Assembly: GCF_901709675.1 (NCBI RefSeq)
Contig: NC_051106.1
Location: forward strand, 3,356,001-3,420,000
DNA length: 64,000 nt
Direction of reading: 5' to 3'
Source of the DNA: Syngnathus acus
Lineage: Eukaryota > Chordata > Actinopteri > Syngnathiformes > Syngnathidae
In this document: in pieces, positions 24,926-36,870 of the stretch
How positions within the stretch are numbered: position 1 is the stretch's first letter
Layout: each line of letters begins with the position of its first letter
Translations under genes and position numbers: made by a program
The notes under the pieces: generated by a model
The model's input: only the letters and a program-made list of their open reading frames with translations
What the model was told of the DNA's origin: nothing
The model's database searches: none

Positions 24926-27924
24926 CTGGAAGCCCGAAGGTTTTTACTTTTACAAACCTCCGACGCACCTGACAATTTGGTAGCAGGAAGTGGACTACAG
25001 TTTAGATCCGGTAAAACCTGGTCTACGATGTGGCACAAAACAATTTTGGTGGATTTGATCCAGGCGAAGACAAATTCTGCGCTTGCTACATGTCATGGAT
25101 GCAATCCTATTCTATTCTGAAACATAACATCAGTGTATGTCACATTATCATTATTATTATTATTATTATATGAACTTTAATATATGTATAAAAGCAGGAG
25201 TCAACATTACATCATCTGCATGTGGAGATTTAGTCGATTGTGTTTACTCCCACAACGGCGCAAATGCTCATATCTTACTGCGCTCGGCTATGAAAATGCC
25301 AAAAGAAAAAATACTCCACTCGACTTGCACCGGGCACAAAAACAGGGCCCAATGTGTGAACATTAACATAAATAAATATCTAAATAAAAATATATAGTTA
25401 AATGAAAAATGAATGTATTACTCTAAATATGTAACCGTTGAAAAATAACTCTCTCTTGCAAGGTCTATGAAACTAATTCTTGCAATTCCAAGAAAGGTTG
25501 TTTTATCATCATGGGTGGTCAAAGAGCACATAAAAGAAAGTAATATTAAAGCAGAAATGGCAGCGCAATAGTCCACAGATGTGTGGAGTAAGGTGTATAA
25601 ATATTCAATGGGGGAGATGCAGGCTGTCTAAATACCTCTGAACTGACTGAGGGTCCCTTGGGAGACCAAGCTTGCAACTGAGCGCCCGAGACACATGAAA
25701 AGAAATGGGAAACACTGACTGAACAAAAAGGGAAGGGGGGGGTGAAAAAAAAAAGACGCCTGTAAAATTGAAAGCTATCTGTAAATAGGACCATCTGTTT
25801 CTAAAAGACTTCTTTTGCAAATACACAAATAAGCCCACGCGGGAGGACAAGAAAGAAATATCACTCATCCTCTGGGATGGAGGGGGAGAGGAGGGTCCTT
25901 GCCTACAGCCCACTCCACATGGCTAATTAGCATATGTGAAGGTCAGGGTGGTACTATGGCAGGGTGTGAGGGAGGCGGAGGCGCCACCATAGCACGGACA
26001 CACGTGCACACTATGGATGGAAGCCATTTAAATTACTGTTGTGTGAAGGAGACCACCACTTTCCCCCCCGCTCTTCTCATTGTTCACTGGCCGAAGCCCA
26101 ATAAGCTCCAGTGGGAGAGAAGATTCTAACTAAGTTGACATTTGCCAGAGTTCTGTTAGTGATTCCCTCTCTCGGTCTAAACTGAGCCTGGAACATTTCT
26201 CAGAAGTCAGCAGCCTTCCGTGTGACTCACTTCAAATATCGCCTACATTCTTACATCTGTGGCCTTGCTTCAGCTTTCCTCTTTAGCAGCTGCGTCTCCC
26301 TTCTAGTCTATGTGTGCAAATTGTAAACAACGGAAGTATTTAAAACAAAACAACATCTTATTGGAGGGTGAAGAAAACAATTTTGTTCTTTCTTTTTTGA
26401 GCAAGTGTATCATTTTATTTTAGATCAAAATGACATCTAAACAGCCAAGTTATGTTGATTTGATGGAACTACACCATGGTAATAAGTTGTGGTAATAAAT
26501 AAAATGCCAGTTCCTGCACAAATCTCAAACTGCCAAAGTTAAAGTGGATGTCACAATCAAATCAAACTAAAAAGCCACTAGAGACCTTAAATGTACCTAA
26601 ATTAAATGTTATTTGCCAAATCAAGTTTACGTTGTTTCCTTCTAATGAGACTTCTGATGAGAGCGTAACAACACTACATCAATGTACTCTTAAAAAAAAA
26701 AACAGTTAGGCCAGCCATAAAAAAAAACACAATTATTTAATCAGCCACTTAAAATACACAAGCTTGTACAGTACATACACCTCATGATTCCACTGCGTTA
26801 TGCGATTCTATATTTAAACGCGAGTATTTAGTAAAGAGATTAATTGGTATGCAGCGAAAAGAGTATGCAGCCAAGGAATAACCCCATCTTGCCAATTACC
26901 TATGCAGGCCGTGTGTTTCATCTGTGGAGGATGAAAACCGCTGAGCAGGGCCCTTATCGGACGGAACAGAGCAAATTAAAAATTCACCCCGGTCTTGCTA
27001 ATCAGCATTGGGCTTGCTAGCAAAGACACAACATAAACAAATGATTGACAGGAGCGGGGTAAGGATGAGGGAAGGGGCGGGAATGAAATCGGACTGTTTC
27101 GTGCTGACAACGGCGCGTCAGGTCTCAGGATAGAACGAAAAACCAGAACACAAACAAACACCAAGCCCTGTAAAAATCTGCAGGAATTGAATCGCGGCAG
27201 CCACGGTTAAGAACATCACTATGCACGAGGCGCCTCGTGATAGGCGCATAATACAATGTGACATTGATGCATTGCTCCCATTATAAAGTCTTTGTTCGTA
27301 TCACACTAATAATTCATAAGTGAGAAATGTAAACAGTATGCAGTAGAAAGGAACGCAAGTAGGGATCATTTCAAGGTAAGCGCAGCACATACTGGGTTGG
27401 GAATGCCTTTGATATGGACTGAGAATCCTAAAAAAGCAAAGTGGATATTAGTAGAAACTGTAAATGTGCTTTCATTTCGCTTTTACCGGGTCATGTTTTG
27501 AGTTGCTGCTATAATGATCTAAGGAACGGCAGTTTCCGATGTACTCATTATTATTCACTAATTACTGTTATTCTACGCTGTGTGTTTAGCGGATAACAGA
27601 CAGATCGCTGTTACACATGTAGGCTGACACAGAAAACATTGTCATTTACTATGACTTAAACTTTAATAAGTCATTCGGATTGCACAGCTGCTCTTGCACG
27701 CTACCCGATGTACGTATATTAGGCAAACAGGAAAAGCCTGGATTCAACCACCCTCAATATAGTATTAAAAAGATACCCACTTTTGACAACATTTGAGTCA
27801 TGAATATGAGGCGTGCAACAAACTATTTAAAGCAGCAGTGAACACACGCTTGAGCCTCTTCCATTGCGCAAGATGATACTAGGGTTCTCAGAGGGTCCTT
27901 TTTTTTTTTACAAACCCCCCAAAT

Positions 27925-28091
27925 TCTTTCAAAATTGCTGAGAAAGATTCATTCTGTTCCTTACAATGGACAGTGAAAAAAAATTAAAAAATCCAAAAGT
28001 CATTTATCTGGCCTGGCACATCCTGGGAAGTTCCAAGCATATTTCAGGGGGGGCAGTGCCCCTGCAGCCATCCCCTCTAGCTACACCAGTG
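27925..28091 (-). mobile_element. Interspersed repeat of the 'CAGTGGCGGAGCTAG' family, copy B
   Basis: It matches copy A through CCAAAAGTCATTTATCTGG, CTGGGAAGTTCCAAGCATAT and GGGCAGTGCCCC, ending CCTCTAGCTACACCAGTG at 28091. The left limit is approximate. Confidence 0.55.
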
Positions 28092-28755
28092 TTGTCCAGA
28101 TAAGAGTGAAAGGTACGTATATGTGTATTTGTCATGGAGGAGGGGAATAAAAGTGTAAATGAGGTGCGATGGATTCGCTCACTGCTCCCTCCTGAAGAGA
28201 GGCAGTGAGGAGGGAAATTAAATTTGAAAGAGGAAAATGTGCCAACAGGTGACAGAGGCGTGCTCCAACCAAACACACTCTGAAGTGAAGCACAGTCAAA
28301 TCACTGGGCCAATTTAGATGCGCTATTATGCACAATGCCGCTCGCCGTTCTCACACTGCCTGTCAGAGCACAGAATAACAGTGTTGGCGCTCCAAATATG
28401 AATTAAACATACGGCTTTTGTGGCGTGAATATGCTGCACAAATGTTGTGTGAACAGAAAAAGCTAGATTTGTTTTTGGATGGGTGGAATAATATGCATTT
28501 AAGATCACAACAACACAACTGAGAAAAATAGAGTCTTTGGGGTTCAGTGTGTAGGAACTAAGTTGCATACGCTCTTATTGTTATCTTTTTTGTCATGCAC
28601 TGTTAAATCAGCAGCACTGCAAACTACTGAAAACAACTTTTTTGTCAAACAATTATCTTCAGTTAGCTTCTTACCATTCTTTTTTGATGTGCTTGCGCCT
28701 GTTTGATTTAAGTGCTCACTGAGCCTGCAGATATGAATGAATCTTAATATGTTGG

Positions 28756-28960
28756 GCATTATTCAAATCTCCAGGAACTCAGTTTATTAACGGTGTATCA
28801 CGTGACTGGGCAAATAGCCACAAGGTGGCGCAAATTCCCTGGTAAACTTGATACAAAGCAGCTGTTCCGCATGCGGGACGCTGGAAAGTTTGTGGAGATT
28901 TGCGCTTCCTTGTGGGCTACTTGCCAAGTCATGTGACATACCTGGAGAATTGAATAATGC
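28756..28960. repeat. Imperfect 205-bp foldback palindrome
   Basis: GCATTATTCAAATCTCCAGG at the left is mirrored by CCTGGAGAATTGAATAATGC at the right. Further in, TCACGTGACTGGGCAAATAG with CCACAAGGTGGCGCAAAT pairs with ATTTGCGCTTCCTTGTGGG and CTACTTGCCAAGTCATGTGA. The centre is the perfect palindrome CCGCATGCGG (28867-28876). The left arm carries about 20 extra bases (28776-28794). It could be a foldback MITE or a relic of an inverted duplication. Confidence 0.75.
28818..28831 (+). promoter_or_regulatory. CTCF-like motif in the palindrome arm
   Basis: CCACAAGGTGGCGC matches the CTCF core at 13 of 14 positions. The mirrored arm has CCACAAGGAAGCGC, which has lost the GG-GG core. Confidence 0.35.
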
Positions 28961-29122
28961 ACAAACATTTAAATCAGACGGGCGCGAGCTAATAAAACAG
29001 GAACTGTAAGGGGTTTTAAAACTGTAGGATTTTTTTGCACGCTGCATTTAACCCCTTTGTCCTCCAGTTGTCCAGATGTGTCATCTAGGGGTGTGCATAA
29101 TTTAGCACATCTAAATAAATCT

Positions 29123-29316
29123 GGGGGGGGGGGGGGGTCTCACGGGGACAAAAATGTTTTGCAGCAGAGTTCCTGTTTTCCCTGGGTGTGCATAGAGTTC
29201 TCCACACTGCTTACACCAGCAGTGTTTCAGCACAACGCTCCCAAAAGAGTGACGCTTTCAAGGATGAGAAGTCCATGTTGACAGCTATTGCCGGGAAAGG
29301 GGGGGGGGGGGGGGGG
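29123..29316. repeat. Two poly-G tracts
   Basis: Runs of 15 G (29123-29137) and 18 G (29299-29316) in ARID1B intron 1. Similar runs occur at 4625-4637 and 51168-51180. Lengths in such tracts are unreliable in sequencing. Confidence 0.9.
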
Positions 29317-29675
29317 TAATTATTTAGAAACACTTGGTCCCCTCCCACCACTGATGTGCCCTGAAGCAAGGCATTCAACAGCCAGCTGCAGCCAAGAATA
29401 GAAGCTAGCTTGCAGCAATGTGAATAACATTTTTTTATGGAACACAACATTAGTCAGATGATGAACAATAACAGACTAAAAAAACATTTGATTTGTTTTT
29501 CAAAATATTACATGTGTGTTAAACTGAAAACATAGAAAGATGCTCATTATCGACTTGGGTTGTCACATAGTTGTGAGTAATTCTGCAGTCTTGAACGCAA
29601 CACACCTAAAGTTCCATACAAGCCACAACGTTCTTGCATTTTTTTTTTCTATGTGCTGTCTGCCCTGATGACTAG

Positions 29676-29758
29676 TGTCCAAATTTTTAAATTAGGATCC
29701 CTGGAAGATTTGTTTCATATTGTTTCATGTTTCATACCCTAATTTAAAAATTTGGACA
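29676..29758. repeat. Perfect 21-bp inverted repeat with 41-base loop
   Basis: The arms at 29676-29696 and 29738-29758 are exact reverse complements (TGTCCAAATTTTTAAATTAG plus G, and its mirror). The outer ends read TGTCC and GGACA. No target duplication is apparent. It may be a tiny MITE or a stable hairpin if transcribed. Confidence 0.85.
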
Positions 29759-30470
29759 GAGTTTCACACTAATGATCATGATTCAGGGCACAGGCAATGG
29801 GTTGTCTGTTTGAATTTTCAGCTCAGTTGCACAAGAGGAGAGGAATGTAACACCAACTCTAGCATTTAATTAATATTTTATGGAGGTGTTTTACTTAGCT
29901 TGATGAGTGGTTTAAACACAATATACCCTCTGGCGATGTGTTAGGGATCACTACTATATTATTTTTACATAAAATATATAAATACACAGCACTGTGCAAA
30001 TGTCTCAGTCACTTGTTTTCACGTTAACCTTTTTAGTCATTTCATACACATAAAGTGTTGGGAATTTATTTGTGTTCCATTTAAAAAGCACCTCTACACT
30101 GCTGTACAATGTTTTCCTACATCTTGTTTAATAGTCATGGAAATAGGGATGGTTGTGATGTATTTCACATAGAAGAGCAGTCATACCTTTTATAATTATC
30201 CCAGTAAGAAAGGAAAATAAATACTACTGTCTTAGGAGCATTACAGTATGCAAATTATGTGTCACTATTGAAATACGTTTGGTTAGATACATTAAATTAA
30301 AGATGGTTGATTTTTTCTTCTCACCATATTTTCATCATGTTGGTTAATGTTCAATGCAGTTACACAATAATGAACATGTGAATGCATCAATAAATAATGT
30401 GCCAAAATTGCTACCAAACACTCAGTCAGACACTCAGCTGCAATATGGAGTTAAGGTTTTATGACCTTAC

Positions 30471-31601
30471 CTGACTCCTCCCAAGGCCTTGCCCTCCATT
30501 GCCTGGACTGATTGAATGTGGATGGTTCCTGGGCTGCCCTCCCCAGCCGTGGGTCGTGGTGGCTCCATACTGGGGGCCCACATCTTTTCCCAGGCCTTGC
30601 TGCGTGGAGGATCCACTGTAGTCTTGGTAGGCCCCACCGTAGCCCCTCATCATGGGACTTGGTGATGTAAGCAGCTGGTTGAGGGTCGGGGTCGCCCCCG
30701 AGGGATGCTGCTGCTGCTGAGTTGGTCCTGGGAACCTTTGGAAGCCACTGGAAGAGGCTCCCTGCGTGGACTTGCTGTGGCTTGCCGAGGAGTTGCTGCT
30801 CATCATCAAGTTGTCAGGTTGCCTACATCCAGTGGGGCTCATCATGCCGTAGGTCCCGTACCGTGCCCGATTATAGGGAGGGTACTGGTTGTACTGGCTG
30901 TTCTGGAAGCTTGCTTCATGGGAGTTGTCCATGCTATTATGTGCAGATGACAGCCCCATCCCTTGCTGCTGCTGTCCGCCATGTTGCTCGTAAGACCTTG
31001 ATGAGTAATAGTTGTTGTTGTACTCTGAATTGTTGCTGGCTGGCCCCAAGTTGGAGTGATCATACCTTGAAGACATCATCCCCTCTGTTGATTTAAGATG
31101 TCCTTCTCCTTTACCCTGCACCTGCTGCTGTGACTCCACTTGACCCCCCAGAAGGTTCTCTTTACCGCCGTGGTGGTCCACGGTCCCTCGGGGTCCCTGT
31201 CCGTTGTTGTTGCTGTGCATCTGGCGCTGCGGATGCGGCGCAAACTGGCCGAATTGCGGCTGCGGTGTCTGAGACTGAGGGGGGTCTCCGCTCCCGACAT
31301 ATTTCACCTTATGGTTGGCAATCAGTCCCGTTTCCATGGAGGAAGCGTTGGAATTTGACGATGTAAGGTTATTCCCATCCTTGCCCTGACCCGCGGAAGT
31401 TGAACGCACCATGCCAGGCTCCGTTCGGTGGTGATGGTCTACATTATTCACAGTCCCATCTCCGGCGCCCAGCATCTGCCCGCCGCGCTGCTGTACGCTT
31501 CCTCCTCCTCCGGATTTCCCCGAATTGAGCTCCGTGCCCAAGCCGCTGGATAATTTCTTGGTTTTGTTGTTATTTCTGGAGGGAGCGACTTGCGCAGCCA
31601 T
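30471..31601 (-). CDS. ARID1B: ARID1B coding exon 1 (N-terminal 377 residues)
   Basis: First coding exon of ARID1B, the DNA-binding ARID subunit of the BAF (SWI/SNF) chromatin-remodelling complex in the nucleus. The ATG is at 31601-31599; an in-frame TGA lies three codons upstream and A is at -3, so the start is well fixed. The exon ends at CAG with donor GTAAGG (30470-30465), phase 0. The 377 residues are low-complexity Gln/Ser/Gly/Asn-rich, as in the family. Landmarks are [12 protein letters not shown] (about 89-100), [13 protein letters not shown] (205-217), FQRFPG (287-292), [20 protein letters not shown] (299-318, with an LXXLL motif at 308-312), and [10 protein letters not shown] (336-345). 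These match ARID1B better than ARID1A, although the first seven residues, MAAQVAP, are those known for ARID1A. The ARID domain and the C-terminal region lie in exons beyond the left edge. The long homopolymers of the mammalian exon are missing. Confidence 0.95.
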
Positions 31602-31990
31602 GCTCACTCACTCCAACATCTCAGCGCGCAGCGATCGCGACCCTCCGCCAGCCTTGCGCGCACACGCTGCAAATAAAAAATAAAAAGAAAAGAAAAAAAA
31701 ACTAGAAAAAAATATGGTGAAGGATATTTTCACGAACTTTAATCTTGCACCGGTGCTCTCGTCGTAGTAGTGGTGTTGGTGGTTGGAAAACTGCGTGTCA
31801 GTGCAGCGTCATGTTGAAAGTTGGTCTTTTCGGGTGTGAACTTTCTTCCCCCTCCGCCTCTCTCCTCCATCCCGGTCTTGCTGATATGTGGACGCGTCTC
31901 GCGGAGCCCTTGCGGCCCAGCATGGGATGAGAGAGAGAGAGAGCAAGCTCGACCAGTTTATCCGCCTCCAAGGCTTCAGTGCGACGCACA
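31602..31990 (-). promoter_or_regulatory. ARID1B 5' leader and CpG-rich promoter region
   Basis: CpG-dense DNA surrounds and precedes the ARID1B start codon: GCGCGCAGCGATCGCGACC at 31624-31642 and further CpGs at 31750-31920. The CpG richness continues into coding exon 1. A short A-rich interval (31670-31715 on the plus strand) interrupts it. This fits a TATA-less CpG-island promoter for a broadly expressed chromatin gene. Start site and leader length cannot be read from sequence. Confidence 0.5.
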
Positions 31991-34900
31991 TGGAAAATCC
32001 GGAGTGGAGTCTAGATCCACGTAGGCTGCTTTTGCATCTATTTCTATTTTTTATCTTAATTTTGCAGGGACTTAATGACAAACCTGCAGAGGTTCGCATT
32101 ATTTAGAATGCCACGCTTCCACTATAAAGACATGCATACCGGTATGACTGCTTTGAAGGTGCATCAACTTAAATTATGACAATGAGGCCATTTTCTTCCC
32201 ACAATCGAGGGTGTTTCCAATTTTTTTGGTCTTGTGGGAGGAAGAAAAAAACTCACTTTGAATCCAAATTAGTATTTTGGAGTCCTCTGCAAGTCATTGG
32301 CCCTCGAATTCATCATCCTCACAACTCATCATATGCCACAATTGATCCCATAATTGCACAATGAACTGCTGCAGACATGCCACCTTCTATGTTGCTAAAG
32401 AAAGGTGTAGGCAAGTCTGATCCTAAAGAGCCGCTGTCCTGACTGTTTTAAAAGTTTCCTTCCGTCACACGCCTGATTCAAATGATCACCCTGACGAGCT
32501 TCTACAGAACTTACCTGCACCAGGTGTGCTGCAGGAGGGAGAACTGAAAAACAGGATAGTGGACCACGAACCGGACTTGCCCAGCTATTAAGGGGTTATC
32601 CAGTTCTGGTTTTCCCTCCATCCGCCTTCTATGTCCTTCAACCCAAGCCAAGTTCTCTGCAGCTCTGACAGGAGTCGGACACGCAAACTGTTTTATCCAA
32701 GTGTAGCCTTTGGAATAAGAAGAATTTGACAATTTATGGCAGCTGTAATGCTATGCTGTAGTAGTCTTCTTTCAAAGAACCAAAGTCACCTTGTAACAGT
32801 AGGGGTGCCATATATGTGTAAAAACTAGCACAAGAGTCAGAGAGAGAAATGCATTGCAAAAACTACTACAAAGAAACTTTTATTTGAATAAAGACAATTT
32901 ACCCCCCACCTCTCCTCAGTTCATTTCATTTGCTTGCCAGAGCAACTTGTGTGAACTGACAAAGACATTTATTTCAAAAAGAGGTGCGAGGATGAAATAA
33001 AATAAATCAACCCCAGGCTGCAGGCTAAGACCACACAAAAACCAAAGTCTACAAGATACGCTCCAACCCATCAGTGGTATTCAAACATGAATGCAAAATA
33101 GTGCTTAGCAAAGACGCTGGGTGTCTGCTGGGACTTGAATAAGCAGAGGCTCTGCTTTGATGAGATCAGATGCATTTGATCAACAGAGGGAGCTGTGGAT
33201 GAAAGAGGGGTGGTGGAGGAGGAGGGGAGGAAGGGGGAAGGATTTGGGGATGAGTGGTGCTGAGGATGGCCATGGTAATGATGATAACTGCTGCTGGCCC
33301 TGGTGCTGAAGACAAATATGATGACGACAGTGATGATGATGAGGTTGATGATACCGGTGCTGAAAGTTATGCTGATTATAATGATAATATTTTTTCTTAC
33401 TTGTTGCATTAGGTCACAAAACAAGCAAGTGTAATTGACTGCAGTGTGAAGCTAAATCGTATGTCCACGACAAAGGGAAGCCCCCTGCTGGAGAATTTGT
33501 GTTAGTACAAGAGCTTCATAAGGTGCAAATAACATGCAAACTCCTCATATGAATGCTGAAGCCAAAATCAAAAAATAAAAGTTGACCACTAGCCACTGCT
33601 GCCCATTTTGTGGAGAAAGACGATGAGTTTGCCTCGGAGGTCACTTGACAAAAATACTAAAAACAGCAATTATGTTACGTAAGGTTAATTAATTTTTAAT
33701 GTTAACATGTTATTGTATTGATCATCCAAGACAGCAATGTTCCACTTTCAGCTATTTTAACACCATAAATGTAATAATGCAAATTTGTAGTGTTGTCATC
33801 GTCACATTTTCTTCAATGCTACCCCACAGTACAGTCACGGCTTAAAAAAAAATACTACAAGTGAAAGAACAACCACTTGTGGAGCTAATCCTGGATTCTC
33901 ACTGAGCTTTGTCTAATTCCTACACATTCTGTTGCTGTATTCCAACATAAAACAGGAAAAGAAAACACATTTATATGACAGAGCTGACCACAACAGTGGT
34001 CCCACTTCTGCAAATGGAAGCTCATTCACTGGAGTCAAATAAAAGCAAGTGGCATCCCTGGGAACCTGTCCGAGCCACTCGCCTTTATGTGTCCATATGG
34101 CAGAAAATAAAAGCCATAACATGGTTATGGTCCAACAACAAGGTCTCAACAGTGCTCACTGAGTATGCACATGCACTATGTTCCGTGTATAATAGCCTCA
34201 ACAGGACCAGATGGCTAGTTATCTGACTGTATAGGACATTTCAAAAAGATGTATTGTACACGTATCGCTTTTTTTTTTTATACTGTGTGTTTGTGAGAGA
34301 ACGAGACAAAAAGAGAGTGAGAAAGACACAGACAACTTTTAACAATGGAGATGCTACGTGTAAGGTGTCAAACTCTGAAATCGTGCACCTTTTGTGATTA
34401 GAACGGGCCTCACACACACACACACTCAAATGCACACACACTTCTTGCTCTGTGTGCTTTGTACACATGCCGATTCTGGCTTCCGTCAGAGTGGCAGATC
34501 AAAGCCTCAGCTCTGATCTCATCTCGAGCAACACTAGGCTGACAGTGAGAGGACCACGGGCATTAGCATATTCTATGATGGCTTTTCAAGTCGTTGCCTC
34601 GGCTGCGGTTCGGGGTGTGCTGCGCTGTGGCTTTGCAACTCTAATTTCCCTCACCCGCTCATTAAAAAAAAAAAAAAAGCCCACTGTTCTGCCATTAATT
34701 CGCAGACACACGGATCTGTTTGAATGGTGAGTTTGTATATGCAAGAAAAGGGAGGTGTAGGGCGGCAATGGCTCAGCGCATTTGCATTTATGTTTAATTT
34801 ATAACCTTCAGGGGCCCCCTGATGCAGCAAGATTGAAACAATAACCCCAGACAAACACGGAGGAAAGGAGGACGCTGGATGGAAATGCACAGGAGTGGGA

Positions 34901-35913
34901 TGTGCTGTGAATGTGTGCATGAGTGGGTGTGTTCTCATTGGTAAGGATGCTGTCGGGCCTTATGCATTTGTGCATCTGCATGGAGGTACATGTGAAACGC
35001 GCTGGCAGTGAGGCAGAGGTCTGCAATCCACGGGGGATAACATGCCAGGGTGAGTGTCTGTCAGGAGGAGGGCTGGAGTCTGTGCTGCGGAGGTGGGGGG
35101 AGTCTGCAGGGATCTCCCCCTAGCAGCAGAGCACAGAACAGCACAGCAGACAGCAGCAGAAGCTTGGCCAAGCAAAGAAAGTGGGTCAGCCCCACACACA
35201 TACACAGTTCACATAGATACAGAAGCGTGTGTTTGCCGGGAAGAGAAAGACATGGAGAGAATGCACACGCTGTTGTGGGTTGTGATCGCGAGGGAGCGCC
35301 TGCTTGCCTCATTTGCATTAGTGCTGTTGGAGATGTTGTTCAAGAAGCAGGTTGACTGGCTAGGGAGGGCCAAAAGGCAAGCCGGGCGCCGTGAGTAGAC
35401 CAAATGCATCAAATTGATCCAGAGTCTTTTCATTTCAGGCTTGGGTAAATAACAACATTTGCATTGATCAGGCTGCAAAACCTAGCTACAAGAGGCCTGG
35501 GAGTGAACGCGATATGAGAAACAAAAGACATCTCTCATTCCTTTCGGTTCCTTGCAGAGTTGAGGGCCTCACTAGAGCCCTACAAACAGCTGTGATGGAT
35601 AAAGTGTTTAAAAGAAAAACACCAGAGGAGAGTGAAACGCTATTGTGTCTGCCTGTATACTAAAACATAGAATCACAGAATTCCCAAGTTGCGGCATGCT
35701 CTATTTATGCCTTATGAAAAACATGACTCAAAAGAAGCAGCAAGCAGCGATGCTCTACTTTCACTGTCAGCTATCATGTGAAGTGTGAAGAGGAGGAAGA
35801 GCAGGAGAGGAAGATAGAGACGCAGAGGAGAGTGAGTGATTTTCTTCATCCACAGATCCTGATGGTGACAGGGGACTGGGCTCTCAGAACACCTCCACCC
35901 CCACGCTCTCTCG

Positions 35914-36009
<96 letters not shown>

Positions 36010-36740
36010 CGTAATATATGTACATTATGTGTTATGCATTACGTGAATTTTTTTTTTATATATATAAAAAAAAAAATCTTCACACCATCCTCCCCTTCTG
36101 ATGCCTGTCACTGCTCCTTTTCCATCCCTTCTTTTCTCCTGACTGGAGGAGTGTGTGAAGTGTCCCCGGAGAGGCTCCTACTCAAAAGATGGTATTTACA
36201 AGATCCACACTGAGCCCACTTTTAACTGCCTATGAAGAACTTCTTCCCAGCGCCTTTGATGTGCCAACCTAATGGGGAAAGAGCACGCCGGCAGTCACTG
36301 CATATGTTAGTGCGCCGATGCGAGCTAATCCGCTAGCATTGCAAGGTAGGCTTCACGCTGCTTGGCGTAAGTGAAATCTTCACATGCAGGATGGCTTCAG
36401 AGCTAATGTTGCCCAAAGAAAAATAAATACTGTACTTCTGTTACAAAGGCACTGAGGAGGCGAGTCATCTTTTAGAGCAAATGAGTCAGATGCAGGCTTT
36501 ATGTATAGAAAGGCCTCCTGATCTGATGGGGTAGAGTCAATCATAAAAAAAAAAAAAAAAAAATTATCAAAAGCAACGACAACACTGGTGCAGCTTTACG
36601 ATTGAGCCTTAAGACACAAATACGAATTCTATTATATTCCACATAACCCCCAAATTTCCAACCTCAAAATCATCAAACATATCTCCAAGAGAGATTAGGC
36701 CAGGCCACTATGTAATTTAATATCAGTGAATTCAAAAGTA
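31991..36740. other. Intergenic DNA upstream of ARID1B
   Basis: No gene recognised. 32030-33060 is plain sequence. 33190-33360 has purine-rich and imperfect GAT repeats. 34560-35400 is GC-richer with CA runs and several open frames lacking homology. The AT/AG microsatellite with palindromes lies at 35917-36075 and a poly-A run at 36545-36563. Confidence 0.6.
35917..36075. repeat. (AT)n-(AG)n microsatellite followed by palindromes
   Basis: An AT dinucleotide run (about 35917-35968) passes directly into an AG run (35969-36007). Then come ACGTAAT and ATTACGT arms about 20 bases apart and a T-tract/ATATATAT/A-tract palindrome near 36050-36075. Confidence 0.95.
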
Positions 36741-36870
36741 CACTGGCGGAGCTAGGAGGTGGCACAAGGGCACTGAAATATCTTCAGAACCTCCCAGGAT
36801 GGTGCCAGGTCAAATAATTGACTTTTGAATATTTACTGATTTTTCCGGGAATTTATTTTTTATTTCCAGT
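36741..36870 (+). mobile_element. Interspersed repeat of the 'CAGTGGCGGAGCTAG' family, copy C
   Basis: Starts CACTGGCGGAGCTAGGAGG and continues with CTGAAATATCTTCAGAACC, CCCAGGATGGTGCCAGGTC and AATTGACTTTTG, the reverse complement of copies A and B. The right limit is approximate and no clear target duplication was seen. Confidence 0.55.

Larger units (their letters stand above)
22490..28755 (-). other. ARID1B intron 1, central-right part
   Basis: AT-rich. It contains CA-rich sequence (22826-22880), a CTCF-like motif (23264), the 24-bp tandem pair (24879), an ATT run (25145-25170), a possibly constrained GC-richer patch at 26850-27130, and repeat copy B (27925-28091). No exon found. Confidence 0.65.
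28961..30464 (-). other. ARID1B intron 1, part nearest exon 1
   Basis: Two poly-G tracts, the perfect 21-bp inverted repeat, then AT-rich sequence up to the exon 1 donor. Nothing coding is seen. Confidence 0.65.

Noticed and set aside
30722-31096. 124-codon plus-strand frame
   Set aside because: It is antisense to ARID1B exon 1, rich in Cys/Ser/Leu from reversed Gln/Gly codons.
30471-31601. ARID1A instead of ARID1B
   Set aside because: The MAAQVAP start is ARID1A-like, but [28 protein letters not shown] and [10 protein letters not shown], and exon 2 MKRSQLYGM/GMQYPQQQ, are ARID1B features.
35778-36014. Frame with Tyr-Ile and Arg-Glu repeats
   Set aside because: It is the translation of the AT/AG microsatellite.
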